64,000 nt of DNA from Accumulibacter jenkinsii (GCA_036625225.1 JAZKUF010000003.1:434001-498000); one strand, 5' to 3'. Shown: positions 52,974 to 63,269, counted from the stretch's first letter. Program-made: numbers and translations. The notes: generated from the letters alone by a model not told the origin.

Positions 52974-53446
52974 TGCTCACTTCAGAATCCCGCGCGAGAA
53001 TCGATCGCGAAATTGCCAAGTACCCGGCCGACCAGAAGCAGTCGGCGGTCATGGCGGCGCTTGCCATCGCCCAGGAAGAGCATGGCTGGCTTCCCAGCGA
53101 GGCCATCGAAGCGGTCGCCAACTATCTCGGTATGGCACCGATCGCCGCCTTCGAGGTGGCGAGCTTCTACAACATGTACGACCTGAAACCGGTCGGCAAG
53201 TACAAGGTCTCGGTGTGCACCAATCTGCCGTGCATGTTGAGCGGTGGCGTCGATGCCGGCGAGTACCTGAAGAAAAAGCTGGGAATCGGTTATAACGAGA
53301 CGACGCCCGACGGCCTGATCACGCTCAGGGAGGGCGAGTGCATGGGCGCCTGCGGCGACGCGCCGGTGATGATCGTGAACAACCGTCGCATGTGCAGCTG
53401 GATGAATCCCGAGCAAATCGACAAACTGCTGGCGGAGCTCAAGTAA
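52973..53446 (+). CDS. nuoE: NADH-quinone oxidoreductase subunit E
   Basis: A 157-residue thioredoxin-fold subunit with the [2Fe-2S] ligands in CTNLPCMLSGG and GECMGACGDAP. It belongs to the NADH-dehydrogenase tip with NuoF. Its ATG overlaps the nuoD stop. Confidence 0.97.
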   Translation: MLTSESRARIDREIAKYPADQKQSAVMAALAIAQEEHGWLPSEAIEAVANYLGMAPIAAFEVASFYNMYDLKPVGKYKVSVCTNLPCMLSGGVDAGEYLKKKLGIGYNETTPDGLITLREGECMGACGDAPVMIVNNRRMCSWMNPEQIDKLLAELK

Positions 53447-54774
53447 TGGCGATTCTCGGTGCTCTCAACCCGATGCTCAGCGTCGGTCTCGACGGCGATA
53501 ATGCCTGGCGCCTGGCCGATTACGTCAAACGCGGCGGTTACGCGGCGCTGCGCCGAATCCTCGAAGAGAAAATGTCGCAGGGCGATGTGATCAACGAGGT
53601 CAAGAAATCGGTTCTTCGCGGTCGCGGCGGCGCGGGTTTTCCGACCGGTCTCAAGTGGAGCTTCATGCCGCGCTCGTTTCCCGGCGACAAGTACGTGGTG
53701 TGCAATTCCGACGAAGGCGAGCCGGGAACCTTCAAGGACCGCGACATCCTGCGCTACAACCCGCATTCGGTAATCGAGGGGATGGCCATCGCCGCTTATG
53801 CGATGGGTGCCGCGCGCGGTTACAACTACATCCACGGCGAAGTCTGGGAGATCTACGAGCGCTTCGAAGAAGCGCTCGCCGAGGCGCGGCGGGCCGGCTT
53901 CCTCGGCAGCAACCTGCTCGGTTCGGGTTTCGACTTCGACCTCTTCGCGCATCATGGCTACGGCGCCTATATCTGCGGTGAGGAAACGGCGCTGCTCGAG
54001 TCGATCGAAGGCAAGAAGGGACAACCTCGTTTCAAGCCCCCGTTCCCGGCCTCTTTCGGTCTCTACGGCAAGCCGACGACGATCAACAACACCGAAACCT
54101 TCGCCTCCATCCCCTACATCATGAACCTCGGTGGCGAGACTTACCTCGAAGCCGGCAAGGCCAACAACGGCGGCACCAAGCTGTTCTCGGTTTCGGGACA
54201 CGTCAACCGGCCCGGTAACTACGAAATTCCGCTCGGGACGCCGTTCGCCACCCTGCTCGAAATGGCTGGCGGCATGCGCGGCGGCCGGCGGCTCAAGGCC
54301 TGCATTCCGGGCGGCTCATCGGCGCCGGTGGTGCCGGCGGGGCCGATGCTGGACTGCACGATGGACTACGATTCGATCAGCAAGGTCGGTTCGATGCTCG
54401 GCTCCGGTGCGGTGATCGTCATGGACGAGACCACCTGCATGGTGAAAGCGCTCGAGCGGCTGTCCTACTTCTATTACGAAGAGTCGTGCGGCCAATGCAC
54501 GCCGTGTCGCGAAGGCACCAGCTGGCTCTACAAGGTGGTCCATCGAATCGAACACGGCAAGGGTCGATCCGATGACCTCGACCTGCTCGCGAGCGTCACC
54601 ACCAACATCATGGGGCGGACGATCTGCGCCCTCGGCGACGCAGCGTCAATGCCGGTACAGAGCTTCATCAAGCATTTTCACGACGAGTTCGCGTACCACA
54701 TCGAACACAGGAAGTGCCTTGTGCCCGTTGATGTCCAGCGTGCCGGCAGCGGCTTCTTCACGGCAACGGTTTAG
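53446..54774 (+). CDS. nuoF: NADH-quinone oxidoreductase subunit F
   Basis: A 442-residue flavoprotein: GRGGAGFPTGLKWSFMPR (FMN/NADH site), CNSDEGEPGTFKDRD and the [4Fe-4S] motif SCGQCTPCREGTSW near 349. It oxidises NADH. Its ATG overlaps the nuoE TAA by one base. Confidence 0.98.
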   Translation: MAILGALNPMLSVGLDGDNAWRLADYVKRGGYAALRRILEEKMSQGDVINEVKKSVLRGRGGAGFPTGLKWSFMPRSFPGDKYVVCNSDEGEPGTFKDRDILRYNPHSVIEGMAIAAYAMGAARGYNYIHGEVWEIYERFEEALAEARRAGFLGSNLLGSGFDFDLFAHHGYGAYICGEETALLESIEGKKGQPRFKPPFPASFGLYGKPTTINNTETFASIPYIMNLGGETYLEAGKANNGGTKLFSVSGHVNRPGNYEIPLGTPFATLLEMAGGMRGGRRLKACIPGGSSAPVVPAGPMLDCTMDYDSISKVGSMLGSGAVIVMDETTCMVKALERLSYFYYEESCGQCTPCREGTSWLYKVVHRIEHGKGRSDDLDLLASVTTNIMGRTICALGDAASMPVQSFIKHFHDEFAYHIEHRKCLVPVDVQRAGSGFFTATV

Positions 54775-54782
54775 GGTACGAG

Positions 54783-57116
54783 ATGATGGAAATCGAAATA
54801 GACGGCAAGGTCGCTCGTGTGCCTGACGGCAGCACCATCATGGATGCTGCGCATCAGGTCGGCGTCTACATCCCGCATTTCTGCTATCACAAGAAGCTCT
54901 CGATCGCTGCCAACTGCCGCATGTGCCTGGTGCAGGTCGAGAAGGCGCCAAAGCCGCTGCCTGCCTGTGCGACCCCGGTGACCAACGGCATGAAGGTGTT
55001 CACCCATTCCGAGCTGGCGGTCAAGGCCCAGAAAGGCGTCATGGAGTTCCTGCTGATCAATCATCCGCTCGACTGCCCGATCTGCGACCAGGGTGGCGAG
55101 TGCCAGTTGCAGGATCTCGCGGTCGGTTACGGGGGCAGCGCTTCGCGATTCGGGGAAGACAAGCGGGTGGTTTTTCACAAAGATGTTGGCCCCCTGATCT
55201 CGATGCAGGAAATGGCCCGCTGCATCCACTGCACGCGCTGCGTGCGCTTCGGCCAGGAAATCGCCGGCGTCATGGAACTGGGCATGGCGAGCCGCAACAT
55301 GCACTCGGAGATCACCACCTTCGTCGGCCGTTCGGTCGATTCGGAGCTGTCGGGCAACATGATCGATCTCTGCCCGGTGGGGGCGCTGACCTCGAAACCC
55401 TTCCGCTATTCGGCCCGCAGCTGGGAGTTGTCGCGGCGAAAGTCGATCAGCCCGCACGACAGCATCGGCGCCAACCTGACCATCCAGGTCAAGAACAACG
55501 TCGTGATGCGCGTCCTGCCCCGGGACAATGAAGAGATCAACGAGTGCTGGATTTCGGACAAGGAGCGTTTTTCCTACGAAGCGCTGAATTCTCCGGCCCG
55601 CCTGACCCGGCCGCTGGTCCGCGTCGACGGCGTCCTGCGCGAGGTGGACTGGAACGTCGCGCTCGATTATGTCGCGCATGCGCTCAAGGACATCGTGGCC
55701 AACAGCGGTGCTGAATCGCTGGCTGCACTCGCCTCGCCGCAGGCGACGCTCGAAGAGCTGTATCTGCTGCAGAAGCTGGTGCGTGGCCTGGGTTCGGGGA
55801 ACGTCGACTGCCGTCCACGGCGGCGTGATTTTTCGGCTGATGGCAAGCTTGCCGGCACCCCCTGGCTGGGTCTCAGGCTGTCCGAGATCAAGGACCTCGA
55901 TGCGGCGCTGGTGGTCGGCAGTTTCCTGCGCAAGGACCATCCGCTGTTCGCCCAGCGTCTGCGCCAACTCGCCAAGAAGTGGGGCAAGGTCAGTCTGCTC
56001 TCGGTGAGCGCCGACGACCCGCTGATCCGGCTGCACGCACAACTCAGCGTCGCGCCGAGCGAACTGCCGCTGGCACTGGCGGCCGTCGTCAAGGCGGCGG
56101 CGCAGATCAAGGGCGAGGCGCCGCCTGCCGGACTCGATGCGGTGACGCCCTGCGCGACCAGCGAGGCGATCGCCCACAGCCTGCTCGAAGGCAACCGGCG
56201 GGCCATTTTCCTTGGCAACGCCGCCGAGCAGAACCCGCACGCGGCCCTGCTGCATGCCCTGGCCATTGAACTCGCGCGCTTGACCGGTGCCACTTGCGGC
56301 TTCATCGGCGAAGCGGCCAACAGTGTCGGCGGCCATCTGGCGAAAGCGCTGCCGAGCGCGCTCAACGCCCGCGAAATGTTCGCCCAGCCTCGCCAGGCCT
56401 ACCTCCTGCACGGCGTCGAAGCCGATCGCGACTGTCATCACCCGCAACAGGCGGTGGCAGCACTCAAGGCCGCGGCGCTGGTGGTCATGTTGACGCCTTT
56501 CGCTGACGGCGCGGCTCGCGACTACGCCGATGTCCTGCTTCCGGTCGCGCCATTCACCGAGACCTCGGGATCGTTCGTCAATACCGAGGGCCGACTGCAG
56601 AGCTTTACCGGCGTTGTTCGGCCGCTCGGCGATTCGCGCCCGGCCTGGAAGGTGCTGCGCGTTCTCGGCAATCTCCTCGGCCTGCCGGGTTTTGACCAGA
56701 ACACGAGTGAAGACGTCCGGGACGAAATCATTCCCGCCGGCCAGGAGTTCGCTGGCGGCTTGAGCAACGCCCTCAAAAACTCCCTGCCGCTGACCCTGCC
56801 TGCCGCGGCTGACGGCCTGCAACGCGTCGCCGATGTGCCGATCTATTTTGCCGACCCGCTCGCGCGGCGCGCGCCGGCCTTGCAGAAAACCCGTGATGCC
56901 GCTGCGCCGACCGTGCGCATGCGGGCGCAGACCCTGCAGAGCCTCGGCGTCACCGATGGCGCGGCGGTTCGCGTGCGGCAGGAGAACGGCGAAGTGGTCC
57001 TTACTGCGCGGGCCGACGAGACGGTTCCGGCGGCTTGTGTGCGGGTCGCCGCGGGGCATGCCTCGACGGCGGCGCTGGGTGACATGTTCGGCGTCATCAA
57101 CGTGGAGCGTGCATGA
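54783..57116 (+). CDS. nuoG: NADH-quinone oxidoreductase subunit G
   Basis: A 777-residue protein: N-terminal [2Fe-2S] and [4Fe-4S] region (CRMCLVQVEKAPKPLPAC; CPICDQGGECQLQDLAVGYG; HCTRCVRFGQEIAG), then a molybdopterin-oxidoreductase-like domain whose cofactor is not expected in complex I. It moves electrons from NuoF/E toward NuoI/B. Start ATG at 54783 or 54786. Confidence 0.97.
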   Translation: MMEIEIDGKVARVPDGSTIMDAAHQVGVYIPHFCYHKKLSIAANCRMCLVQVEKAPKPLPACATPVTNGMKVFTHSELAVKAQKGVMEFLLINHPLDCPICDQGGECQLQDLAVGYGGSASRFGEDKRVVFHKDVGPLISMQEMARCIHCTRCVRFGQEIAGVMELGMASRNMHSEITTFVGRSVDSELSGNMIDLCPVGALTSKPFRYSARSWELSRRKSISPHDSIGANLTIQVKNNVVMRVLPRDNEEINECWISDKERFSYEALNSPARLTRPLVRVDGVLREVDWNVALDYVAHALKDIVANSGAESLAALASPQATLEELYLLQKLVRGLGSGNVDCRPRRRDFSADGKLAGTPWLGLRLSEIKDLDAALVVGSFLRKDHPLFAQRLRQLAKKWGKVSLLSVSADDPLIRLHAQLSVAPSELPLALAAVVKAAAQIKGEAPPAGLDAVTPCATSEAIAHSLLEGNRRAIFLGNAAEQNPHAALLHALAIELARLTGATCGFIGEAANSVGGHLAKALPSALNAREMFAQPRQAYLLHGVEADRDCHHPQQAVAALKAAALVVMLTPFADGAARDYADVLLPVAPFTETSGSFVNTEGRLQSFTGVVRPLGDSRPAWKVLRVLGNLLGLPGFDQNTSEDVRDEIIPAGQEFAGGLSNALKNSLPLTLPAAADGLQRVADVPIYFADPLARRAPALQKTRDAAAPTVRMRAQTLQSLGVTDGAAVRVRQENGEVVLTARADETVPAACVRVAAGHASTAALGDMFGVINVERA

Positions 57117-58165
57117 TGGTTGATGCGCTGCAGGGAGTGTTGCAGGGTCTTTTCGGGTCGGTCTATCCGCTGGTGTGGACACTGCTCAAGATCGTTCTGA
57201 TCATCGCGCCGCTGCTCCTCGCGGTCGCCTACCTGACCTTCTGGGAACGCAAGGTCATCGGCTGGATGCAGGTGCGCGTCGGACCGAACCGGGTCGGCCC
57301 CTGGGGCCTGATTCAGCCGATCGCCGACGGGCTGAAGCTGCTCCTGAAAGAGGTCGTGATCCCGACCGGCGCCGATCGGAGCGTCTTTCTGATCGCGCCG
57401 ATGTTCGCTTTCGCGCCAGCCCTTGCCGCCTGGGCCGTCGTTCCGTTCAACGACACCCTGGTGCTGGCGGACGTGAACGCGAGCCTGCTCTACATCATGT
57501 CGATCACTTCGATCGGCGTTTATGGAATCATTCTCGCCGGTTGGGCTTCGAATTCGAAATATGCCTTCCTTGGCGCCATGCGTTCTGCAGCCCAGATGAT
57601 CTCGTACGAAGTGGCGATGGGGCTCGCGCTGGTGGTGGTGCTGATGGTGTCGAACAGCCTCAACCTCGGTGACATCGTAAACGGCCAGGGCCAGGGTTAC
57701 TTCGCCGAAATGGGGCTTGGTTTCCTGTCCTGGAACTGGCTGCCGCTGCTGCCGATGTTCGCCGTCTATCTGGTGTCGATCGTCGCCGAGACCAACCGCG
57801 CGCCGTTCGACATGGCCGAGGGCGAGTCGGAGATCGTCGGCTTTCACTGCGAGTACTCGGGAATGGCGTTTGCCGTTTTCTTCCTCGCCGAATACGCCAA
57901 CATGATCCTCGTGTCGACCCTGGCCTCGATCCTCTTCCTCGGCGGCTGGCTGTCGCCGGTTGGCTTCCTGCCGGATGGCATCCTCTGGCTGTTGCTCAAG
58001 ATTTCCGCGGTGTTGTTCTTTTTTCTCTGGATTCGCGCCACCTTCCCCCGCTATCGCTACGACCAGATCATGCGCCTGGGCTGGAAGGTGTTCATCCCGC
58101 TGTGCCTGATCTGGCTCGTCGTCGTCGGTTGCTGGATGATGTCGCCGCTGAACATCTGGAACTGA
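57113..58165 (+). CDS. nuoH: NADH-quinone oxidoreductase subunit H
   Basis: A 350-residue membrane subunit with LTFWERKVIGWMQVRVGPNR, the loop IAETNRAPFDMAEGESEIVG-type motif (AETNRAPFDMAEGESEIV) and about eight helices. It shapes the quinone channel. It overlaps nuoG by 4 bases. Confidence 0.97.
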   Translation: MMVDALQGVLQGLFGSVYPLVWTLLKIVLIIAPLLLAVAYLTFWERKVIGWMQVRVGPNRVGPWGLIQPIADGLKLLLKEVVIPTGADRSVFLIAPMFAFAPALAAWAVVPFNDTLVLADVNASLLYIMSITSIGVYGIILAGWASNSKYAFLGAMRSAAQMISYEVAMGLALVVVLMVSNSLNLGDIVNGQGQGYFAEMGLGFLSWNWLPLLPMFAVYLVSIVAETNRAPFDMAEGESEIVGFHCEYSGMAFAVFFLAEYANMILVSTLASILFLGGWLSPVGFLPDGILWLLLKISAVLFFFLWIRATFPRYRYDQIMRLGWKVFIPLCLIWLVVVGCWMMSPLNIWN

Positions 58166-58175
58166 GAGGCTAGCC

Positions 58176-58664
58176 ATGGGTTCGATGAAGGAAATTTTCA
58201 ACAGCCTCCTGCTCCGGGAGTTGTTCAAGGGGATGTCGGTCACCGGGCGCTACATGTTTGCCCGCAAGATCACCGTCCAGTATCCGGAAGAAAAAACGCC
58301 CCAGAGCTTCCGCTTTCGCGGACTGCACGCCCTGCGTCGCTATCCGAACGGCGAGGAACGGTGCATTGCCTGCAAGCTGTGCGAAGCCGTCTGTCCGGCG
58401 CTGGCGATCACCATCGAGTCCGACCAGCGCGACGACGGCTCGCGGCGCACGACCCGTTACGACATCGACCTCACCAAGTGCATTTTCTGCGGCTTCTGTG
58501 AAGAGGCCTGCCCGGTCGATGCCATCGTCGAAACCCGGGTCTACGAGTACCACGGCGAGACACGGGGCGACCTCTACTACACCAAGCCGATGTTGCTGGC
58601 CAATGGCGATCGCTACGAAGCGCAGATCGCCGAAGACCGCGAACTCGACTCGAAATACCGTTGA
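58176..58664 (+). CDS. nuoI: NADH-quinone oxidoreductase subunit I
   Basis: A 162-residue subunit with two [4Fe-4S] clusters: CIACKLCEAVCPALAI and CIFCGFCEEACPVDAI. It passes electrons from NuoG to N2 in NuoB. Confidence 0.98.
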   Translation: MGSMKEIFNSLLLRELFKGMSVTGRYMFARKITVQYPEEKTPQSFRFRGLHALRRYPNGEERCIACKLCEAVCPALAITIESDQRDDGSRRTTRYDIDLTKCIFCGFCEEACPVDAIVETRVYEYHGETRGDLYYTKPMLLANGDRYEAQIAEDRELDSKYR

Positions 58665-58676
58665 CAGGCCGACGTG

Positions 58677-59279
58677 ATGGAATTCCGAACCTTCGTTTTC
58701 TACTTTCTCTCGGCCGTCCTGGTATTTGCCGGCTTGCGCGTCATCACCTCGCGCAATCCGGTGCACGCCGCCTTGTTCCTGGTCCTCGCCTTTTTCTCGG
58801 CGAGCGGCGTCTGGATGCTGCTGCAGGCCGAGTTCCTGGCCATTGCGCTGGTCCTGATCTACGTCGGCGCGGTGATGGTCCTCTTCCTGTTCGTCGTCAT
58901 GATGCTCGACATCAACCTCGATCGCCTGCGCGAAGGCTTCTGGAGCTATCTGCCGCTGGGTTCGATCATCGCCCTGCTGCTGGTCGCCGAGATGGGGCTG
59001 GTCCTCGGCGGCAATTACCTCGGTCTGCTGGAAAGCAGCGTTGCCCAGACGAGCGCCGAACACAGCAACGTCCAGGCGGTCGGGCGGCTGCTGTTTACCG
59101 AATACGTCTATCCTTTCGAACTCGCATCGATCATTCTGCTGGTGGGGATCATCGCTGCCGTGGCTCTGACCCAGCGCGAGAAGCGGAAGAACAAGCTGGT
59201 CAGTCCGGCGCAGCAGGTGTTCGTCAAAGCCGGAGACCGCGTACGCATTCTCCAGATGCCGGCCACGAAGCGCGACTGA
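58677..59279 (+). CDS. nuoJ: NADH-quinone oxidoreductase subunit J
   Basis: A 200-residue membrane subunit with five helices (FYFLSAVLVFAGLRVITS; LIYVGAVMVLFLFVVMMLDI). The conserved YVGAVMVLFLFVVMML stretch marks ND6. ATG at 58677; an in-frame GTG directly precedes it. Confidence 0.95.
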   Translation: MEFRTFVFYFLSAVLVFAGLRVITSRNPVHAALFLVLAFFSASGVWMLLQAEFLAIALVLIYVGAVMVLFLFVVMMLDINLDRLREGFWSYLPLGSIIALLLVAEMGLVLGGNYLGLLESSVAQTSAEHSNVQAVGRLLFTEYVYPFELASIILLVGIIAAVALTQREKRKNKLVSPAQQVFVKAGDRVRILQMPATKRD

Positions 59280-59363
59280 CCGGGCGTTTGCAGCAGAACT
59301 CAGACCAAGACCGGGGGGTGGCGGTAACGCCCCACGCCATGCAGAAGGAATCAGGGAGGCACC

Positions 59364-59669
59364 TTGCTTACACTGTCCCATTTTTTGACCCTGGGCGCGA
59401 TCCTGTTCGCGATCAGCGTCGTCGGCATCTTCCTCAACCGTAAGAATCTGATCATCATCCTGATGTCGGTCGAGTTGATGCTGCTCTCGGTGAACATGAA
59501 CTTCATCGCCTTCTCGCACTACCTGCAGGATCTTGCCGGGCAGATCTTCGTCTTCTTCATCCTCACCGTCGCTGCCGCCGAGGCGGCCATCGGGCTGGCC
59601 ATTCTCGTGGTGCTGTTCCGCAACCTGAAGACCATCCACGTGGATGATCTGGACAGCCTGAAGGGTTGA
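59364..59669 (+). CDS. nuoK: NADH-quinone oxidoreductase subunit K
   Basis: A 101-residue membrane subunit (LSHFLTLGAILFAISVVGIF; NFIAFSHYL; AAAEAAIGLAILVVLFRN). The start codon is TTG at 59364, shown by GGGAGG seven bases before and by MLTLSHFL, the normal N-terminus. An 84-base gap separates it from nuoJ. Confidence 0.95.
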   Translation: MLTLSHFLTLGAILFAISVVGIFLNRKNLIIILMSVELMLLSVNMNFIAFSHYLQDLAGQIFVFFILTVAAAEAAIGLAILVVLFRNLKTIHVDDLDSLKG

Positions 59670-59670
59670 C

Positions 59671-61761
59671 ATGGAAATGCAAAAGCTCTACCTGCTGGTT
59701 CCTCTGGCGCCGCTCGTCGGTGCCCTCATTGCAGGCCTTTTCTGCCGCGTCATCCCGCGCTGGCTGGCGCATACGGTGACCATCGCCGGCGTCGCGATCG
59801 CCTGCGTCGCTTCGTACGTCATCTTCCGCGACGTGATGGCCGGCAACACCTTCAACGGGCCGGTGTACCAGTGGCTGACCTCGGGCGACTACCGCTTCGA
59901 GGTGGGCTTCCTGATCGACGAACTGACCGTGACCATGATGCTGGTCGTCACCTCGGTGTCGCTGATGGTGCACATCTACACCATCGGCTACATGCAGGAT
60001 GATCCGGGCTACAACCGCTTCTTCAGCTACATCTCGCTGTTTACGTTCTCCATGCTGATGCTCGTGATGAGCAACAACTTCATGCAGTTGTTCTTCGGCT
60101 GGGAGGCGGTCGGCCTGGTTTCCTATCTGCTGATCGGCTTCTGGTATACCCGGCCGACGGCGATCTTTGCCAACCTCAAGGCCTTTCTGGTCAACCGGGT
60201 CGGCGACTTCGGCTTCATTCTCGGCATCGGTCTGGTGCTCGCCCACTTCGGCACACTCGATTACGCGGCGGTCTTCGCCCGGGCACCCGAACTGGCCGCC
60301 AGCACCACGCTGCCCCTGTTCGGCAAAGGCGAGGGTGTCGCCCTGATGACCGCCATCTGCATCCTGCTGTTCATCGGTGCGATGGGCAAGTCGGCGCAGG
60401 TTCCCCTGCACGTCTGGCTGCCCGACTCGATGGAAGGTCCGACGCCGATCTCGGCGCTGATCCACGCGGCGACGATGGTCACCGCCGGCATCTTCATGGT
60501 GGCCCGGATGTCGCCGCTGTTCGAACTGTCCGACACGGCACTCTCCTTCGTCATCATCATCGGTTCGATCACCGCGCTGTTCATGGGCTTCCTCGGCATC
60601 ATCCAGAACGACATCAAGCGCGTCGTCGCCTACTCGACGCTCTCGCAGCTCGGTTACATGACTGTCGCCCTGGGCGCCTCGGCCTATTCCGTCGCCATCT
60701 TCCACCTGATGACGCACGCCTTCTTCAAGGCGCTGCTCTTCCTCGGCGCCGGTTCGGTGATCATCGGCATGCACCACGATCAGGACATCCGCAACATGGG
60801 TGGGCTGCGCAAGTACATGCCGATCACCTGGATCACCTCGCTCATCGGTTCGCTGGCGCTGATCGGCACACCGTTCTTTGCCGGCTTCTATTCCAAGGAC
60901 TCGATCATCGAAGCGGTCGCCCTGTCGCACATCCCGGGCGCCGGTTTTGCCTACTTCGCGGTCATGGCCGGCGTCTTCGTCACCGCTTTCTATTCCTTCC
61001 GGATGTACTTCCTGGTCTTTCACGGCGAGGAGCGCTTCGGCCAGGCGGCCGCCCACGACACGCATGCCGCGCATGCTCCGGCAGCGCACGCGCCCGCGCA
61101 CGATGAGCACGCCGCGCATGGCGACGACGCTCACCATGCGGCTGACACGCACGAGGAACATCACGGCCTGGCGCCCGGGCAGAAACCGCACGAGACGCCC
61201 TGGGTGGTGACCCTGCCGCTCGTCATGCTGGCGATTCCGTCGGTGATCATTGGCTACATCGGCGTCGGGCCGATGCTTTTCGGCGACTACTTCAAGGACG
61301 CGATCTTCGTCGATGACCAGGCGCACCCGGTGATGGAAGAGCTGGCCAGCCATTTCCATGGCGCTTTGGCGATGGCCACGCATGCCGTCAGCACGCCGGT
61401 CTTCTGGCTCGCGTTTCTCGGTGTCGCGCTCGCCTGGTTCTTCTATCTCCGGCGGCCGGATATTCCGGCAGCGATCAAGGCCCGTTCCGGCTGGCTTTAC
61501 ACGCTGCTTGACAACAAGTACTACTTCGACCGTTTCAACGACGTGTTCTTTGCCGGCAGCGCGCGCCTGCTCGGGCGTGGCCTCTGGAAAGGCGGCGACG
61601 CCGGCCTGATCGACGGCTTCATCGTCCATGGTTCGGTGCGTCTTGTCGGCTGGTTTGCGACCCTGGCGCGCCTGTTCCAGACCGGTCACATTTACCACTA
61701 CGCTTTTACGATGATCATTGGCGTGTTCGTCCTGCTGACCCTCTGGGTCACGCGCGCCTGA
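59671..61761 (+). CDS. nuoL: NADH-quinone oxidoreductase subunit L
   Basis: A 696-residue antiporter-like subunit with about 15 helices and the motifs FFGWEAVGLVSYLLIGFWY, HVWLPDSMEGPTPISALIHA and HAFFKALLFLGAGSVI. Near residues 467-510 a cytosolic or periplasmic loop is a His/Ala-rich insert (HDTHAAHAPAAHAPAHDEHA and on to HEEHHG), with over a dozen His. It pumps protons at the distal arm. Confidence 0.97.
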   Translation: MEMQKLYLLVPLAPLVGALIAGLFCRVIPRWLAHTVTIAGVAIACVASYVIFRDVMAGNTFNGPVYQWLTSGDYRFEVGFLIDELTVTMMLVVTSVSLMVHIYTIGYMQDDPGYNRFFSYISLFTFSMLMLVMSNNFMQLFFGWEAVGLVSYLLIGFWYTRPTAIFANLKAFLVNRVGDFGFILGIGLVLAHFGTLDYAAVFARAPELAASTTLPLFGKGEGVALMTAICILLFIGAMGKSAQVPLHVWLPDSMEGPTPISALIHAATMVTAGIFMVARMSPLFELSDTALSFVIIIGSITALFMGFLGIIQNDIKRVVAYSTLSQLGYMTVALGASAYSVAIFHLMTHAFFKALLFLGAGSVIIGMHHDQDIRNMGGLRKYMPITWITSLIGSLALIGTPFFAGFYSKDSIIEAVALSHIPGAGFAYFAVMAGVFVTAFYSFRMYFLVFHGEERFGQAAAHDTHAAHAPAAHAPAHDEHAAHGDDAHHAADTHEEHHGLAPGQKPHETPWVVTLPLVMLAIPSVIIGYIGVGPMLFGDYFKDAIFVDDQAHPVMEELASHFHGALAMATHAVSTPVFWLAFLGVALAWFFYLRRPDIPAAIKARSGWLYTLLDNKYYFDRFNDVFFAGSARLLGRGLWKGGDAGLIDGFIVHGSVRLVGWFATLARLFQTGHIYHYAFTMIIGVFVLLTLWVTRA

Positions 61762-61784
61762 GCTAGAGAAAGACTGGGAACGAT

Positions 61785-63269
61785 ATGTCAGGCACGCCGC
61801 TGCTCTCTCTTGCCATCTGGATTCCGATTCTCGCCGGTTTTGTTGTCCTGGCGACCGGCTCCGATCGCAATGCCCCGCTGGCCCGAACGCTTTCGCTGAT
61901 CGGTGCCGTTGCCGGTTTGCTGGTGACCATTCCGCTGTATACCGGGTTCGACATGCTGACGCCGGCGATGCAGTTCGTCGAGTTGAAAACCTGGATTCCT
62001 CGTTTCAACGTCAACTATCATCTCGGGGTGGACGGCATCTCGATGCCCTTCGTGATCCTCAACAGCTTCATCACGATCACCGTCATCCTGGCGGGCTGGC
62101 AGGTGATCGACCAGAAGATTGCGCAGTACAACGCCGGTTTCCTGATCATGTCCGGCTTGCTGAACGGCATCTTCTCGGCGCTCGACGGCGTCCTGTTCTA
62201 TGTCTTCTTCGAAGCATCGCTGATCCCGCTGTACCTGATCATCGGCGTCTGGGGCGGCCCGAACCGGGTCTACGCGGCGTTCAAGTTCTTTCTCTTCACC
62301 CTCTTCGGGTCGCTGCTCTTCCTGCTCGCGCTCCTGTACCTGTTCATCAATTCGGGTGGCAGCTTCTCGATCCTCGACTGGCACCAGCTGCCGATCGGGA
62401 TGACTGCCCAGATCTGGCTGTTCCTCGCCTTCCTGGTGGCCTTCGCGGTCAAGGTGCCGATGTGGCCGGTCCATACCTGGTTGCCGGATGCGCACGTCGA
62501 GGCGCCGACCGGCGGCTCGATCGTCCTGGCGGCGATCGCCCTGAAGCTGGGTGCCTACGGTTTTCTGCGTTTCTCGCTGCCGATTGCACCGGACGCTTCG
62601 CATGAACTCGCCGGCCTGGTCATCGCCTTATCCTTGATCGCGATCATCTACATCGGCTTTGTCGCCCTGGTCCAGGAAGACATGAAAAAGCTCGTTGCTT
62701 ATTCATCGATCGCTCACATGGGCTTTGTCACGCTGGGTTTCTTCATCTTCAGCCCGCTCGGGGTCGAGGGCGCCCTGGTGCAGATGATCTCGCACGGTTT
62801 CGTCTCCGGCGCGATGTTCTTCGCCATCGGCGTCATGTATGACCGGGCGCATTCGCGGCAGATTGCCGATTACGGCGGCGTGGTGAACAAGATGCCCAAG
62901 TTTGCCGCCTTCTTCATGCTCTTTGCGATGGCCAACGCCGGCCTGCCGGCGACTTCAGGCTTTGTCGGCGAGTTCATGGTCATCCTTGCGGCGGTCGATT
63001 TCAACTTCTGGGTCGCTTTTGCTGCCTCGACGACGATGATCGTCGGCGCTGCCTACACCCTCTGGATGTACAAGCGGGTGGTGTTCGGGGCGGTGGCCAA
63101 TCACCACGTCGCCGAACTCACCGACATCAACCGCCGTGAGTTCCTGATCTTCGTTCTCTTCGCGATTGGCGCGCTGGGCATGGGCCTTTATCCCCAACCC
63201 TTTACCGAAGTCATGCACAGCTCGGTCAACGAACTGCTGCGTCACGTCGCCCTCAGCAAGATCCAATAA
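61785..63269 (+). CDS. nuoM: NADH-quinone oxidoreductase subunit M
   Basis: A 494-residue antiporter-like subunit: WIPRFNVNYHLGVDGISMPF, FFEASLIPLYLIIGVWGGPN, VHTWLPDAHVEAPTGGSIVL and LVAYSSIAHMGFVTLGFFIF. Together with NuoL and NuoN it forms the three proton channels. Confidence 0.97.
   Translation: MSGTPLLSLAIWIPILAGFVVLATGSDRNAPLARTLSLIGAVAGLLVTIPLYTGFDMLTPAMQFVELKTWIPRFNVNYHLGVDGISMPFVILNSFITITVILAGWQVIDQKIAQYNAGFLIMSGLLNGIFSALDGVLFYVFFEASLIPLYLIIGVWGGPNRVYAAFKFFLFTLFGSLLFLLALLYLFINSGGSFSILDWHQLPIGMTAQIWLFLAFLVAFAVKVPMWPVHTWLPDAHVEAPTGGSIVLAAIALKLGAYGFLRFSLPIAPDASHELAGLVIALSLIAIIYIGFVALVQEDMKKLVAYSSIAHMGFVTLGFFIFSPLGVEGALVQMISHGFVSGAMFFAIGVMYDRAHSRQIADYGGVVNKMPKFAAFFMLFAMANAGLPATSGFVGEFMVILAAVDFNFWVAFAASTTMIVGAAYTLWMYKRVVFGAVANHHVAELTDINRREFLIFVLFAIGALGMGLYPQPFTEVMHSSVNELLRHVALSKIQ

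Noticed and set aside
54771..57182. An 803-residue minus-strand frame over nuoG, and similar frames over nuoH, nuoL and nuoM
   Set aside because: nuoG, nuoH, nuoL and nuoM are certain from their cluster ligands and motifs; the antisense frames are composition shadows.
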